Source: an uncultured Bacteroidota bacterium
GTDB lineage: Bacteria; Bacteroidota; Bacteroidia; JABEUT01
Assembly (NCBI GenBank): GCA_903916255.1
Contig: CAIWVW010000070.1
Span: 1-59,717, forward strand
Direction: 5' to 3'
Length of the DNA stretch: 59,717 nt
The notes below the pieces were generated by a model. That model searched no databases, was not told the DNA's origin, and saw only the letters and a list, made by a program, of their open reading frames with translations. This document shows, one piece after another, positions 51,221-59,717 of this stretch (position 1 is the stretch's first letter; each line of letters opens with the position of its first letter). The translations under genes were made by a program, and so were the position numbers.

Positions 51221-52297
51221 ATGAAAACAAAATTTAACTACCTATTTCTTTTAATCGGATTAGCTTTTGCCGCACCAAAGGCAAATGGTCAATCGAAAGT
51301 GGCTTCCGCATCACCAATCCTTATCCAATTCTGGGATTTTAACCAAATTCGCCCTATTACCGGTGTTGGCGGCGACAGTTTGGGTACCGCATTCAGCTAT
51401 ACCAATACTCCTGCCGTTGATTCTGCGAATTCCACATGGCCTCTTACCGCTGACTATACAGTTGGTTCCTTAACAAAAGGACGTATTCTTTATTCACGCC
51501 CTACCACGCATTATTCATCTATTGCAAGAGACAGCATTATTGATGGTGTTGGCCCGGGTGGTGCATGGATTTATGATTACAGCCAATCGAACGACAGTGC
51601 TTTTGTTGAAGGAAATGCGTATCTGAAGGTTCGTAACCCTTGCGATAGCGCTGAGGTTTACATGTCTATTCCAACTACCGGATATAAGAACATTTCTATG
51701 GAGTATGCTGTTTCTGCATCCAGTACAAAAGGAGCAAACTATAGTATCTTTTCTTACAGCACAAATGGAGGTGTAAGCTGGAATAATTTAACAACCGCTA
51801 TGGATACATTCAATATTGGCGGAGTTAGAAAACCAGATACTCTGTTAATCAATAACGATACCACCTCACTGAGCAAATGGTATCCGGTTCAAATTAACTT
51901 TACTGCCGACCCTTCAATAAACAACAATGCGCTCTTTGTTTTAAGATGGAGAATGGCCGGAGTTAATTCAGTAAACGGCAGTGGAAATGCAAGGTTCGAC
52001 AATTTTGCTGTTTGGGGAACCGTTGTATCGGGAATTGAAAACCTGCCTGCGGGTCAAGCCGGATATAACGTATATCCAAATCCTGCTAACAATGTTGTAA
52101 ATGTAACCTCCGATAATTATACCGGAAATAAAGTAATTACATTATACAATGTTGTAGGACAAGCCATCAGCACAACTGAAAATATGGACAAGCAAACTTC
52201 CATCAACACTTCATCGCTGACTTCCGGTGTATATTTTGTTGAGATAAAAGAAGTAGCTACAGGAAATAAGTATACCGTAAAGATAGTGAAAGAGTAA
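51221..52297 (+). CDS. T9SS-secreted WDFN-module protein (paralogue 2)
   Basis: 358 residues from the ATG at 51221; longer in-frame starts lie in the leader shared with the paralogue. Signal peptide MKTKFNYLFLLIGLAFAAPK ending NGQ. One WDFN module (about 36-275): ILIQFWDFNQIRPITGVGG, LKVRNPCDSAEVYMSIPTTG, YSTNGGVSWNNLTTAMDTFN, WYPVQINFTADPSINNNA, NARFDNFAVWG. Then a type A sorting domain (GYNVYPNPANNVVNV, LTSGVYFVEI, KIVKE). It is more similar to the second adhesin copy than to a generic family pattern, indicating recent duplication. Followed by a perfect terminator. Confidence 0.87.
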   Translation: MKTKFNYLFLLIGLAFAAPKANGQSKVASASPILIQFWDFNQIRPITGVGGDSLGTAFSYTNTPAVDSANSTWPLTADYTVGSLTKGRILYSRPTTHYSSIARDSIIDGVGPGGAWIYDYSQSNDSAFVEGNAYLKVRNPCDSAEVYMSIPTTGYKNISMEYAVSASSTKGANYSIFSYSTNGGVSWNNLTTAMDTFNIGGVRKPDTLLINNDTTSLSKWYPVQINFTADPSINNNALFVLRWRMAGVNSVNGSGNARFDNFAVWGTVVSGIENLPAGQAGYNVYPNPANNVVNVTSDNYTGNKVITLYNVVGQAISTTENMDKQTSINTSSLTSGVYFVEIKEVATGNKYTVKIVKE

Positions 52298-52320
52298 CTC
52301 GGATTTTGATTTAGAATAGG

Positions 52321-52352
52321 AAAGTCCGCCCCAGTACTGGGGCGGACTTTTT
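52321..52352 (+). terminator. Rho-independent terminator, perfect palindrome
   Basis: AAAGTCCGCCCCAGT and its exact complement ACTGGGGCGGACTTT (30-bp palindrome), followed by TTG and TTTT. Confidence 0.9.
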
Positions 52353-52520
52353 GTTTTACATCCGTTAAAGAATATTTCCTGAGCCGTTATAGTAAAATTC
52401 GGGACCTTATTATTATTTTCAATCAAGCCATTTTAATTTCTTGTTTCCTATTTGTTATGCAATAATGAAGCCTTAATAATTGCTTAATACTAAGTACAAA
52501 ATTTGGTAACACTATTAGCG

Positions 52521-52528
52521 TACTCTTG
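52521..52528 (+). promoter_or_regulatory. Variant -7 element TACTCTTG of giant adhesin
   Basis: TAnnCTTG form as at the WDFN paralogues, 39 bp before the adhesin ATG at 52568. A TTAATAAT lies 48 bp upstream (52473), so the upstream half differs in spacing. Confidence 0.4.
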
Positions 52529-52567
52529 TGTCCATAAAAACCTGTCCCCTATTAATCAAATTATTTC

Positions 52568-55500
52568 ATGAAAAATTTACAAGTTGTTTCTAAGCTGAAA
52601 AATCATTTTTATTCTTTAGTATTAATTTGTTTGGGAATATTAGTAAGTACCAGCAGTTTTGCCACTACATATTATTCGGTGCATAGCGGTAATTGGGCTT
52701 CCACCTCTTCTCCTTTCACATGGTCAACTACCAGCGGTGGCCCGGGAGCTTCTGCCACGCCGGGTGCAGGGGATAATGTAGTAATCGAAAGCGGGTACAT
52801 TGTTACAGTTGCTGCCAGCGCCAGTGTTACAAATATTACTGTTGGCACCACCAACGGGGCAGGAACGCTCACTGTGAATTCTGCGCTTGCATCCAGCGGT
52901 TCGGTTACATTCGGAACAACAGGCACTATTAATGGTAGCAATACTTTAACACTTAGTACCAATGCAGGGATAACCGTAAATACTGCAACAACATACACTG
53001 CAACAATAAGCTGTGCTTTATCTTTAGGTGCGGTAGAGCCAATAAATATTTACACCGGTGAAACATTGGTTGTATCCGGAAAAATTTCAGGGGCAGGAGG
53101 ATTAAACATAAACCCCACCACATCAAATACAGGGGTACTACAGCTTGGAGGTGCTACCAACAGCACATACACAGGTGCAACTACTTTAAATGCGGGGGAA
53201 TTAGTGTGGGAAGGTGCTGCAACCAATCAGCTTGGGGCCACTTCGGCATTTAATATTTACGGAGGAAGTATAGATAATCTTTCCGGTGCGGCAGTTACAG
53301 CCGGGAACTCTTATCCTATGAATTTTTATGGAAATTTTACTTGGGTTGGCAAAAATGCGCTAACCTTTCTTGGTAATGTAACATTATATGCAGATATTAC
53401 AATTTCAATGGGCTCAGCCACTGCCGCCGAGAAATCGTTTTACATGTGCGATGCGGCAAGTACAACTATTCAGGGGCCTTCCGGTAATTTGAACGGGTAT
53501 AGCTTATCATTAAATGAAAACTATACGGCCGCAGGTTCAGGTTTTGTTTGCGGTAAAAGCGGAACTAAAGCGCCGAGTGTTGTAAATCTGAAAAACCTGA
53601 CCATAGGTACAAACGCAACATTTACCGCGCCAGAATTAACTGCCGGTGCGCCTATTAATTTAACAGGCAACTTTACCAACAATGGAACTTTTGCCACTAC
53701 TTCGGTAAGTATCGTAAACATGGTTGGTACAACTCCCCAAACAATAGGAGGAAGCACTGCAACCCAATTCAATAATTTAACTATTAACAACACCTATTCT
53801 CCTGCAACAGGTGCTGTTTCGCTTAACGGTAATATTAGTATTGGAAATACCTACACACTTACGTTAACACAAGGCGATTTGAGCCTCGGTAACTATACTC
53901 TTACCATGACTCCTAATTCAATTATTACGAATTCAGCTACCAGTCCTTATACGTATATTATTACGAATGGGACAGGTTCATTAATTTGGTCGGCACAAAG
54001 TTCTCAGACAACATATCTGTTCCCCCTTGGCGATGCTGTAACTATAAATGATTATACACCTATGAGTTTCGTGTTTTCCGCAGCTCCGTCGAGCGGAACA
54101 ATGGGCGTTATTGCAGGCAATACAAAATTCACCAATAATAATAGCAATACAAATTTCCTTGACCGTTACTGGACAATTTCGCAAAGCGGATTAGGTTCAT
54201 ATACCTTAACTTCTTTAACCGGAACCTATCTTTCAGGTACACCGGCTGACATAAACGGCACAGTAGGAAATATCGATAATGCCTTATGGAATGGCGCTAA
54301 CTGGACAACATATGGAGCAGTTGGCACATCGCCTTATACCGTGTCTATAAATACGGCAACTTTGCCTACGGGAACTGTTAGCGGTATTGACAATTCGTTG
54401 CCATCCATTACAGGTTTTACGCAATCATGTACTGCTTTAACCGCAAACGTAAGCGGCGGTGAAACTCCTTACACATATTCATGGAGCCCGGGTGGAGCAA
54501 CAACAGCCACTATTACTCCAAGTGTTTCAAACTATACGGTAACTGTTACCGATGCCAACGAATTTACAACTTCCTCATCCGTTACGTTTACAGCACTTGC
54601 TCCTAATCCTACTTATACTAATATAGCCTGCGGCAATCCTACAGGTACTGCACAGGTGGCTCCTACAGGCGGTGTACCTCCATATACCTATTCATGGGCG
54701 CCGGGCTCGCAAACAACCGCAACTATTACAGGATTATCCGCAGGTACATATACCTCAACGGTAGAAGATAATGGCGGATGTATAAAAACTTCTGTAATTA
54801 CTATTACTAATACTCCAATGGGTATCAGCATTACTTCCTCCGCTAATCAGGTTGACTGCACCCCCGGAAACGCTACGGCTACTGCCATTAATGGGGTAAC
54901 TCCTTATACTTACACGTGGTCCAATGGGTATACTACTATATCGGCCGGGCCTTCTACCGCAAGCCTTTCCGGAGGAACATACACTGTAACGGCACAAGAT
55001 AATTCAGGAGGTTGCAGTGCTTCAACAACGGTTACGATATATTCTTCGCAAATGCGCGACAGTGTTCTTTTGGGTTCGGCAGGCTCACAGGTTATAGATT
55101 ATTGGGATTTTAATAATCAATTGCCAACCTCTTCTGCTTTAACCAATATTCCTGCACAATATTCATTGGTTTCGGGTGCTTCTGTTCAGTATAACCCGAA
55201 TGCAATTAACCCAACCCCGGCGGGTGGTATTCTTGAAAGCGCCAACAGCGGAACCGGTGTAAATGATTTGAGTTACTTGTATGCCATCAATAGTGTTTTA
55301 GGTAACGATTCAACAAATGCTTCCGGTAATTTATATCTCAAAGCATTAAATCCAGCTGCAAACGCACAGATGACATTGATTTTACCTACATCAGGCTACA
55401 ATAATATTGTTCTGAATTATGCGGTGGAAGTATCCTCTTCGACATCGGCTCCTCAATACAATAATATATCTTACAGTACAGATGGTGGTGTTACCTGGAA

Positions 55501-58500
55501 AACCCCAACATCAGCCATGCAAACCGTCGGCAGTTTTACTGCACCGGGCGTATTGAATTTATGGACCGCCACAACCTGGAAACCTGTTCAGATTAATTTC
55601 ACTTCCGACCCTTCTGTAAGCAATAATGCCAACTTCCAGGTAAAATGGACATTTTCGATACCTAATACTGGCTCGAGTGGTAATGACAGATATGATAATA
55701 TCTCCCTCTCTGGAACAGAAGTTAACCCGGATGGGTGCAATGGAGCGAATGCATATGCTGCTGTAAAATATGGAGTACCGCCATTTGCATATTCATGGTC
55801 GAACGGAACTTCCACAGTTTCCACCTCTAACCCTACAGGGCCAATACTTACTGCGGGAACATATACCGTAACTGTAACTGATGGCAGCAGTTGCTCCACA
55901 ACAGCAACTACTACAATTGGCAGCACACCTTCTTCCATATCAGCGAGTATTTCATCCTATACAAATGCAACATGCAATGTACCCGGAACTGCAACTGCAT
56001 CTGTAAGCGGCGGAATTACTCCCTATGCTTACTCATGGTCGAATGGCACTTCTACGGTATCTGCATCCAACCCAACCGGTAATGTGCTTATTGCAGGCAA
56101 TTACACATTAACAGCTACTGATGCCAATGGATGTACAAGCACAGCCGGTGTTACAATTACACAACCTGCGGTAGTAGCTATAAGCGTTACATCGTCTGCA
56201 AATATAGAATGTACTACCTACGGAAGCGCAACCGTGGCTGCAACAGGAGGAACACCTCCGTTCAGTTACTCGTGGAGTAATTCAGCTACGGGACAAACTG
56301 TTACTAATTTAAGTGCAGGCACCTATACAATTACCGCAACAGATGTGAATGGTTGCAATGCAACTACCACAGTATCCATTTCTCATGTTAGTCAAATAAG
56401 GGATAGTATAGTAGGAGCAACCACCGTTATTCATTATTGGGATTTTAACCAAACCCCTCCTTCCGGTGGTGCCGGTGGCGATAGCCTTGGTACAAGCACC
56501 TATCCGCTTATTGCGCCATATACAACCTTAGCATCTACACCCGGAACTATTACCTATTCTCGCCCTTCTGCTATTCAACCAGGTGCAACCATTATTGATG
56601 GCATATTGGATAATGGTAAAGCAACTGCTCCTAATTATTGCTATATAAATGACCTGAATAGTCAACCTGCCATTAAAGCGGTTCTTGGAAATGATTCGAC
56701 AAATGCAGCGGGCAATTTGTTTGTACGTTCAAGAAACCCGGATGAAAATGCATACATGTATTTGAATTTGCCAACTACGGGGTATGCAAATATTGTGTTG
56801 AATTATGCTATTTCCGCTTCCAGCACAAATGGCGCACAATACAATATTTTCTCTTACAGCACAAATGGAGGAACAAGCTGGAATAATCTTACCACTGCAA
56901 TGGATACATTTAATATTGGGGGTATATACAGACCCGATACGTTGTTGGCTATCAATCCAACCACAGCTGTCAGTGAATGGTATCCGGTTCAAATCAATTT
57001 CTCTTCCGACCCGTCTGTAAATAATAATCCAAACTTTATTGTCCGCTGGACATTTGGTGGAACAAATAATGTACTTGCTTCAGGCAACGACAGGTATGAT
57101 AATATTTCACTTTCCGGTAATCCGGAAGAAACCTGTGCAGGTGGAAGCAACGTAACGCTTGTCGCCGGAGTAAAATATGGGGCAAGTCCGTTTACGTATT
57201 CTTGGTCGCCTAATACAAATAGCACAAGTACCGCTTCAAATTTATCTGCAGGAACTTATACCGTAACTGTTTCCGATGCCAATGGATGTTCCGCATCTGC
57301 AAGCTATACGGTAACACAGCCTGTAGCGCTTGCAAGCACTATTTCTTCGGCCAATGTTTCCTGCAATGGCGGCAGTAACGGCTCTGCAACTGCTAATGCA
57401 ACGGGAGGCTCTGCACCATATACCTATAACTGGTCAACTGGAGGAACAACGTCAACCATATCTGGCCTTAGCATGAGCACCTATTCTGTAACTGTTCAGG
57501 ATAATTGCGGAAATTCTGCAACAGCATCAGTAAATATTACACAGCCTGCAGTTCTTGCATCCAATGCAAGTGTAACAGCCAATGTTTTATGTAACGGAGG
57601 CACAGGTACGGCTCAAGCTGCACCAACAGGCGGAACCTCTCCCTATACCTATAGCTGGTCCGACGGAGCAACTACTTCAAGTATCACCGAGACAGCAGGT
57701 ACCTACAACTTAACGGTAAGCGACAACAACGGATGTTCTGCAACCGGAAGTGTTACTATCACCCAACCTGCATTGGCACTTGCATCAAATGCAACTGTTA
57801 CTGCGAATGTACTCTGCAATGGTGGTAATGGAACAGCTCAATCAGCCCCAAGCGGAGGCACTTCTCCATATACCTATAGTTGGTCCGACGGAGCAACTAC
57901 TTCAAGTATCACCGAGACCGCAGGCACCTATACCTTAATGGTAAGCGACAACAACGGATGCTCTTCAACCGGAACTGTTACGATTACCCAGCCCGCATCC
58001 GCATTGGCATCCAATGCAAGTGTAACTGCAAATGTAATGTGTAACGGAGGCACGGGAACGGCACAAGCTGCTCCGACAGGCGGCACCACACCATATACCT
58101 ATAGTTGGTCCGACGGAGCAACTACTTCAAGTATCACCGAAACGGCAGGAACATACACCTTAACTGTTACCGATGCGAACTCTTGTTCAGCTACCGGAAC
58201 GATAACTATCACCCAGCCTTTAGCAATTGTGCCAATAGTTACTTCAAGTGCGGGTAATTTATTTTGCGCGTATGATTCTACTACGCTTTCTACCCAATAC
58301 CTGAGCGGTAATAACTATGGTATCCAGTTTAGTGGTTCAAGCCAATATTGCACCATTCCGGAAGCGCCGGATTTAGATTTTGGCACATCAACCGACTTTA
58401 CTGTAGAAGGATGGATTGAATGTACTACATCATCGGAACCTAATTATGCCGGTCTTTGCGTTAAGTCGGATATTGGCGGAGGCAATCCATTCTGGCAATT

Positions 58501-59717
58501 GGTTCTTGTAAATAATAATATTGCTGCTGAATTTTATTCTTCTGTAGGTTTTATTGGTGTTGGAAACGGATTAGAGGGAACTTCCAATGTGGCCGATGGC
58601 AACTGGCACCACATGGCAATGACAGTAACACGTTCAACCAATACTATTGTATTATATGTTGACGGTGTGCCACAGGCTACCGTAACTGACCCTACTATTG
58701 GCGGAGATGTTACCAGTACCGGCCCGGCATATTTAGGGGTTGAACGTACAGGCGGTATTTATTTTAATGGAACGGAAGATGAATTCCGCATTTGGAATTA
58801 TGCTAAATCACAAGCTCAAATTCAGGCTGCCATGAATAGTACAGTTCCACCTACCAGTTCGAATTTAGTTGCTTATTACCGCATGGATGATGCTTCAGGA
58901 ACAACAGCAACCGATTTAACCGGTAATGGAAATAATGCAACCCTGATAAATGGTCCAACATGGGTAACATCTACAGCTCCTATCAGCGGGTATGGCTCCC
59001 TTTATACCTATTCATGGTCTAATGGAGCAACTACTTCTGCCATTAATGTCAGGAGCAGCGGTACATATTCAGTTACTGTTTCAGAAGGAAGTTGCAGTGG
59101 CACAGCCAGTGTTTCTGTAACTGCAGAGACTGTTAGTGCTAATGCCAGTGTAACCGCCAATGTATTATGTAACGGAGGCACGGGAACGGCCCAATCTGCC
59201 CCAAGCGGAGGTACTTCCCCATATACCTATAGTTGGTCCGACGGAGCAACTACTTCAAGTATCAGCGAGACCGCAGGCACCTATACCTTAACGGTAAGCG
59301 ACAACAACGGATGTTCTTCAACCGGAAGTGTAACCATAACTCAGCCGACATCGGCACTTGCATCAAATGCAACTGTCACTGCAAACGTATTATGTAACGG
59401 AGGCACAGGTACGGCTCAATCCGCACCAACAGGCGGAACCTCTCCCTATACCTATAGCTGGTCCGACGGAGCAACTACTTCAAGTATCAGCGAGACCGCA
59501 GGAACATACACCTTAACGGTAAGCGACAACAACGGTTGTTCGGCAACCGGAAGTGTTACTATCACCCAACCAGCAGCCGCACTTGCATCAAATGCAACTG
59601 TTACTGCGAATGTACTCTGCAATGGTGGTAATGGAACAGCCCAGTCCGCCCCAAGCGGAGGCACTTCCCCATATACATATAGTTGGTCCGACGGAGCAAC
59701 TACTTCAAGTATCACCG
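52568..59717 (+). CDS. Giant SprB-repeat adhesin with WDFN and LamG modules (partial, 3' end outside window)
   Basis: At least 2383 codons, open to the window edge. Signal peptide MKNLQVVSKLKNHFYSLVLI then CLGILVSTSSFA. Order: Thr/Asn/Gly-rich beta region (about 35-610), with an autotransporter-type PATR motif (STYTGATTLNAGELVWEG) near 195; SprB/Ig-like repeats from about 615; WDFN module 1 (about 838-1053); SprB-like repeats; WDFN module 2 (about 1286-1520); tandem SprB repeats (about 1663-1887); Ig-like domain with a nested LamG (about 1916-2140); more SprB repeats to the edge. It resembles the mobile gliding adhesin SprB and is expected to be exported by T9SS; the sorting tail and the SprF partner would lie downstream. 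Confidence 0.9.
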   Translation, partial: MKNLQVVSKLKNHFYSLVLICLGILVSTSSFATTYYSVHSGNWASTSSPFTWSTTSGGPGASATPGAGDNVVIESGYIVTVAASASVTNITVGTTNGAGTLTVNSALASSGSVTFGTTGTINGSNTLTLSTNAGITVNTATTYTATISCALSLGAVEPINIYTGETLVVSGKISGAGGLNINPTTSNTGVLQLGGATNSTYTGATTLNAGELVWEGAATNQLGATSAFNIYGGSIDNLSGAAVTAGNSYPMNFYGNFTWVGKNALTFLGNVTLYADITISMGSATAAEKSFYMCDAASTTIQGPSGNLNGYSLSLNENYTAAGSGFVCGKSGTKAPSVVNLKNLTIGTNATFTAPELTAGAPINLTGNFTNNGTFATTSVSIVNMVGTTPQTIGGSTATQFNNLTINNTYSPATGAVSLNGNISIGNTYTLTLTQGDLSLGNYTLTMTPNSIITNSATSPYTYIITNGTGSLIWSAQSSQTTYLFPLGDAVTINDYTPMSFVFSAAPSSGTMGVIAGNTKFTNNNSNTNFLDRYWTISQSGLGSYTLTSLTGTYLSGTPADINGTVGNIDNALWNGANWTTYGAVGTSPYTVSINTATLPTGTVSGIDNSLPSITGFTQSCTALTANVSGGETPYTYSWSPGGATTATITPSVSNYTVTVTDANEFTTSSSVTFTALAPNPTYTNIACGNPTGTAQVAPTGGVPPYTYSWAPGSQTTATITGLSAGTYTSTVEDNGGCIKTSVITITNTPMGISITSSANQVDCTPGNATATAINGVTPYTYTWSNGYTTISAGPSTASLSGGTYTVTAQDNSGGCSASTTVTIYSSQMRDSVLLGSAGSQVIDYWDFNNQLPTSSALTNIPAQYSLVSGASVQYNPNAINPTPAGGILESANSGTGVNDLSYLYAINSVLGNDSTNASGNLYLKALNPAANAQMTLILPTSGYNNIVLNYAVEVSSSTSAPQYNNISYSTDGGVTWKTPTSAMQTVGSFTAPGVLNLWTATTWKPVQINFTSDPSVSNNANFQVKWTFSIPNTGSSGNDRYDNISLSGTEVNPDGCNGANAYAAVKYGVPPFAYSWSNGTSTVSTSNPTGPILTAGTYTVTVTDGSSCSTTATTTIGSTPSSISASISSYTNATCNVPGTATASVSGGITPYAYSWSNGTSTVSASNPTGNVLIAGNYTLTATDANGCTSTAGVTITQPAVVAISVTSSANIECTTYGSATVAATGGTPPFSYSWSNSATGQTVTNLSAGTYTITATDVNGCNATTTVSISHVSQIRDSIVGATTVIHYWDFNQTPPSGGAGGDSLGTSTYPLIAPYTTLASTPGTITYSRPSAIQPGATIIDGILDNGKATAPNYCYINDLNSQPAIKAVLGNDSTNAAGNLFVRSRNPDENAYMYLNLPTTGYANIVLNYAISASSTNGAQYNIFSYSTNGGTSWNNLTTAMDTFNIGGIYRPDTLLAINPTTAVSEWYPVQINFSSDPSVNNNPNFIVRWTFGGTNNVLASGNDRYDNISLSGNPEETCAGGSNVTLVAGVKYGASPFTYSWSPNTNSTSTASNLSAGTYTVTVSDANGCSASASYTVTQPVALASTISSANVSCNGGSNGSATANATGGSAPYTYNWSTGGTTSTISGLSMSTYSVTVQDNCGNSATASVNITQPAVLASNASVTANVLCNGGTGTAQAAPTGGTSPYTYSWSDGATTSSITETAGTYNLTVSDNNGCSATGSVTITQPALALASNATVTANVLCNGGNGTAQSAPSGGTSPYTYSWSDGATTSSITETAGTYTLMVSDNNGCSSTGTVTITQPASALASNASVTANVMCNGGTGTAQAAPTGGTTPYTYSWSDGATTSSITETAGTYTLTVTDANSCSATGTITITQPLAIVPIVTSSAGNLFCAYDSTTLSTQYLSGNNYGIQFSGSSQYCTIPEAPDLDFGTSTDFTVEGWIECTTSSEPNYAGLCVKSDIGGGNPFWQLVLVNNNIAAEFYSSVGFIGVGNGLEGTSNVADGNWHHMAMTVTRSTNTIVLYVDGVPQATVTDPTIGGDVTSTGPAYLGVERTGGIYFNGTEDEFRIWNYAKSQAQIQAAMNSTVPPTSSNLVAYYRMDDASGTTATDLTGNGNNATLINGPTWVTSTAPISGYGSLYTYSWSNGATTSAINVRSSGTYSVTVSEGSCSGTASVSVTAETVSANASVTANVLCNGGTGTAQSAPSGGTSPYTYSWSDGATTSSISETAGTYTLTVSDNNGCSSTGSVTITQPTSALASNATVTANVLCNGGTGTAQSAPTGGTSPYTYSWSDGATTSSISETAGTYTLTVSDNNGCSATGSVTITQPAAALASNATVTANVLCNGGNGTAQSAPSGGTSPYTYSWSDGATTSSIT
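55080..55728 (+). other. WDFN module, adhesin copy 1
   Basis: Protein motif order VIDYWDFNNQ, LYLKALNPAANAQMTLILPT, YSTDGGVTWK, KPVQINFTSDPSVSNNANFQ and NDRYDNISLSG. Preceded by SQMRDS. The most divergent of the four copies. Confidence 0.75.
56424..57126 (+). other. WDFN module, adhesin copy 2
   Basis: VIHYWDFNQTPP, LFVRSRNPDENAYMYLNLPT, YSTNGGTSWNNLTTAMDTFN, WYPVQINFSSDPSVNNNPNF and NDRYDNISLSG. Preceded by SQIRDS, as in copy 1. Close DNA similarity to the paralogue gene at 51221, for example in the SYSTNGG...TAMDTFN stretch. Confidence 0.8.
57554..58228 (+). repeat. Three 225-bp tandem SprB repeats
   Basis: Units start at 57554, 57779 and 58004; period exactly 225 bp (75 residues), pattern LASNASVTANVLCNGG ... 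YTYSWSDGATTSSITE ... VTITQP. Near-identical DNA between units. Confidence 0.85.
58313..58990 (+). other. LamG/concanavalin-like domain nested in an Ig-like repeat
   Basis: YGIQFSGSSQYCTIPEAPDL, FTVEGWIECTTS, NWHHMAMTVTRSTNTIVLYV and DEFRIWNYAKSQAQIQ. It interrupts an Ig-like domain: the flanking CAYDSTTLSTQYLSG and YTYSWSNGATTSAINVRSSG join into one domain when it is removed. Confidence 0.8.
59132..59717 (+). repeat. Tandem 225-bp SprB repeats continuing past the window
   Basis: Units start at 59132, 59357 and 59582 (last cut by the edge), in the same register as the first block. Unit 59582 is nearly identical in DNA to unit 57779 despite the intervening LamG segment. Confidence 0.85.

Noticed and set aside
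57554-59717. Regular repeats that could be mistaken for a CRISPR array
   Set aside because: The 225-bp period is in frame, has no spacers and encodes SprB repeats; no cas genes are present.

Overview
The window comes from a Bacteroidota genome with a type IX secretion system (T9SS) and gliding-type genes. Evidence: several secreted proteins end in T9SS type A sorting domains (YPNP ... SGxYFxxI ... K[IV]V[KE]-like tails); gldF and gldG are present; two TonB-dependent receptors start with carboxypeptidase-regulatory-like domains; and most genes lack a clear Shine-Dalgarno but carry the Bacteroidota -7 element TAnnTTTG shortly upstream. I cannot assign an order or genus from this window.

Layout. 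0-20 kb is mainly core or housekeeping: a partial M20 dipeptidase, a TPR protein, mutS, a T9SS-sorted protein, a SIS-domain isomerase-like protein, pruA, a family 2 glycosyltransferase, an LptF/LptG permease, a gldF-gldG-GNAT operon, a TerB/J-domain protein, a repeat-rich T9SS protein, a PPTase - geranylgeranylglyceryl-phosphate-synthase-like - ThiE-like operon, ahcY, a Rieske-like lipoprotein lacking both histidine ligands, and a small basic secreted protein. 20.6-29.6 kb holds an outer-membrane trio (large TonB-dependent receptor, 1347-residue secreted protein, PorV/PorQ-family barrel). 29.7-33.6 kb is greA, a HIT protein, ruvC, an SDR epimerase, tyrS and tRNA-Thr(CGU). Directly after the tRNA, a single secreted-protein gene is bracketed by an exact 40-bp copy of the tRNA 3' half, the footprint expected of site-specific integration. 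34.4-40.7 kb is a signalling cluster: LytTR regulator, hybrid kinase with a terminal Hpt domain, Cbp1-family lipoprotein-like protein, a receiver fused to a C-terminal membrane helix, and a lone receiver.

40.8-47.9 kb is a minus-strand block (metallophosphoesterase, beta-helix lipoprotein, TonB-dependent receptor, T9SS-sorted endonuclease/exonuclease/phosphatase-fold protein). Its control regions, and that of the next gene, contain four exact TTAAC-N6-TTAAC direct repeats with 11-bp period, the architecture of PHO boxes. I read it as a probable phosphate-starvation/organic-phosphate scavenging locus (inference).

48.3-59.7 kb is a surface-protein region: a glycine-rich secreted protein, two paralogous T9SS proteins built around one 'WDFN' module, and the first 2383 codons of a giant SprB-repeat adhesin. 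The adhesin contains two more copies of the WDFN module, near-identical 225-bp tandem repeats and a LamG domain nested inside an Ig-like repeat. The two WDFN genes and the adhesin share a variant TAnnCTTG promoter-like element.

Intergenic DNA is rich in hairpin-forming sequence: clear rho-independent terminators, two REP-like elements at convergent gene ends, and several palindromes made of short AT-rich reiterations. No CRISPR array, transposase, integrase or rRNA was seen.
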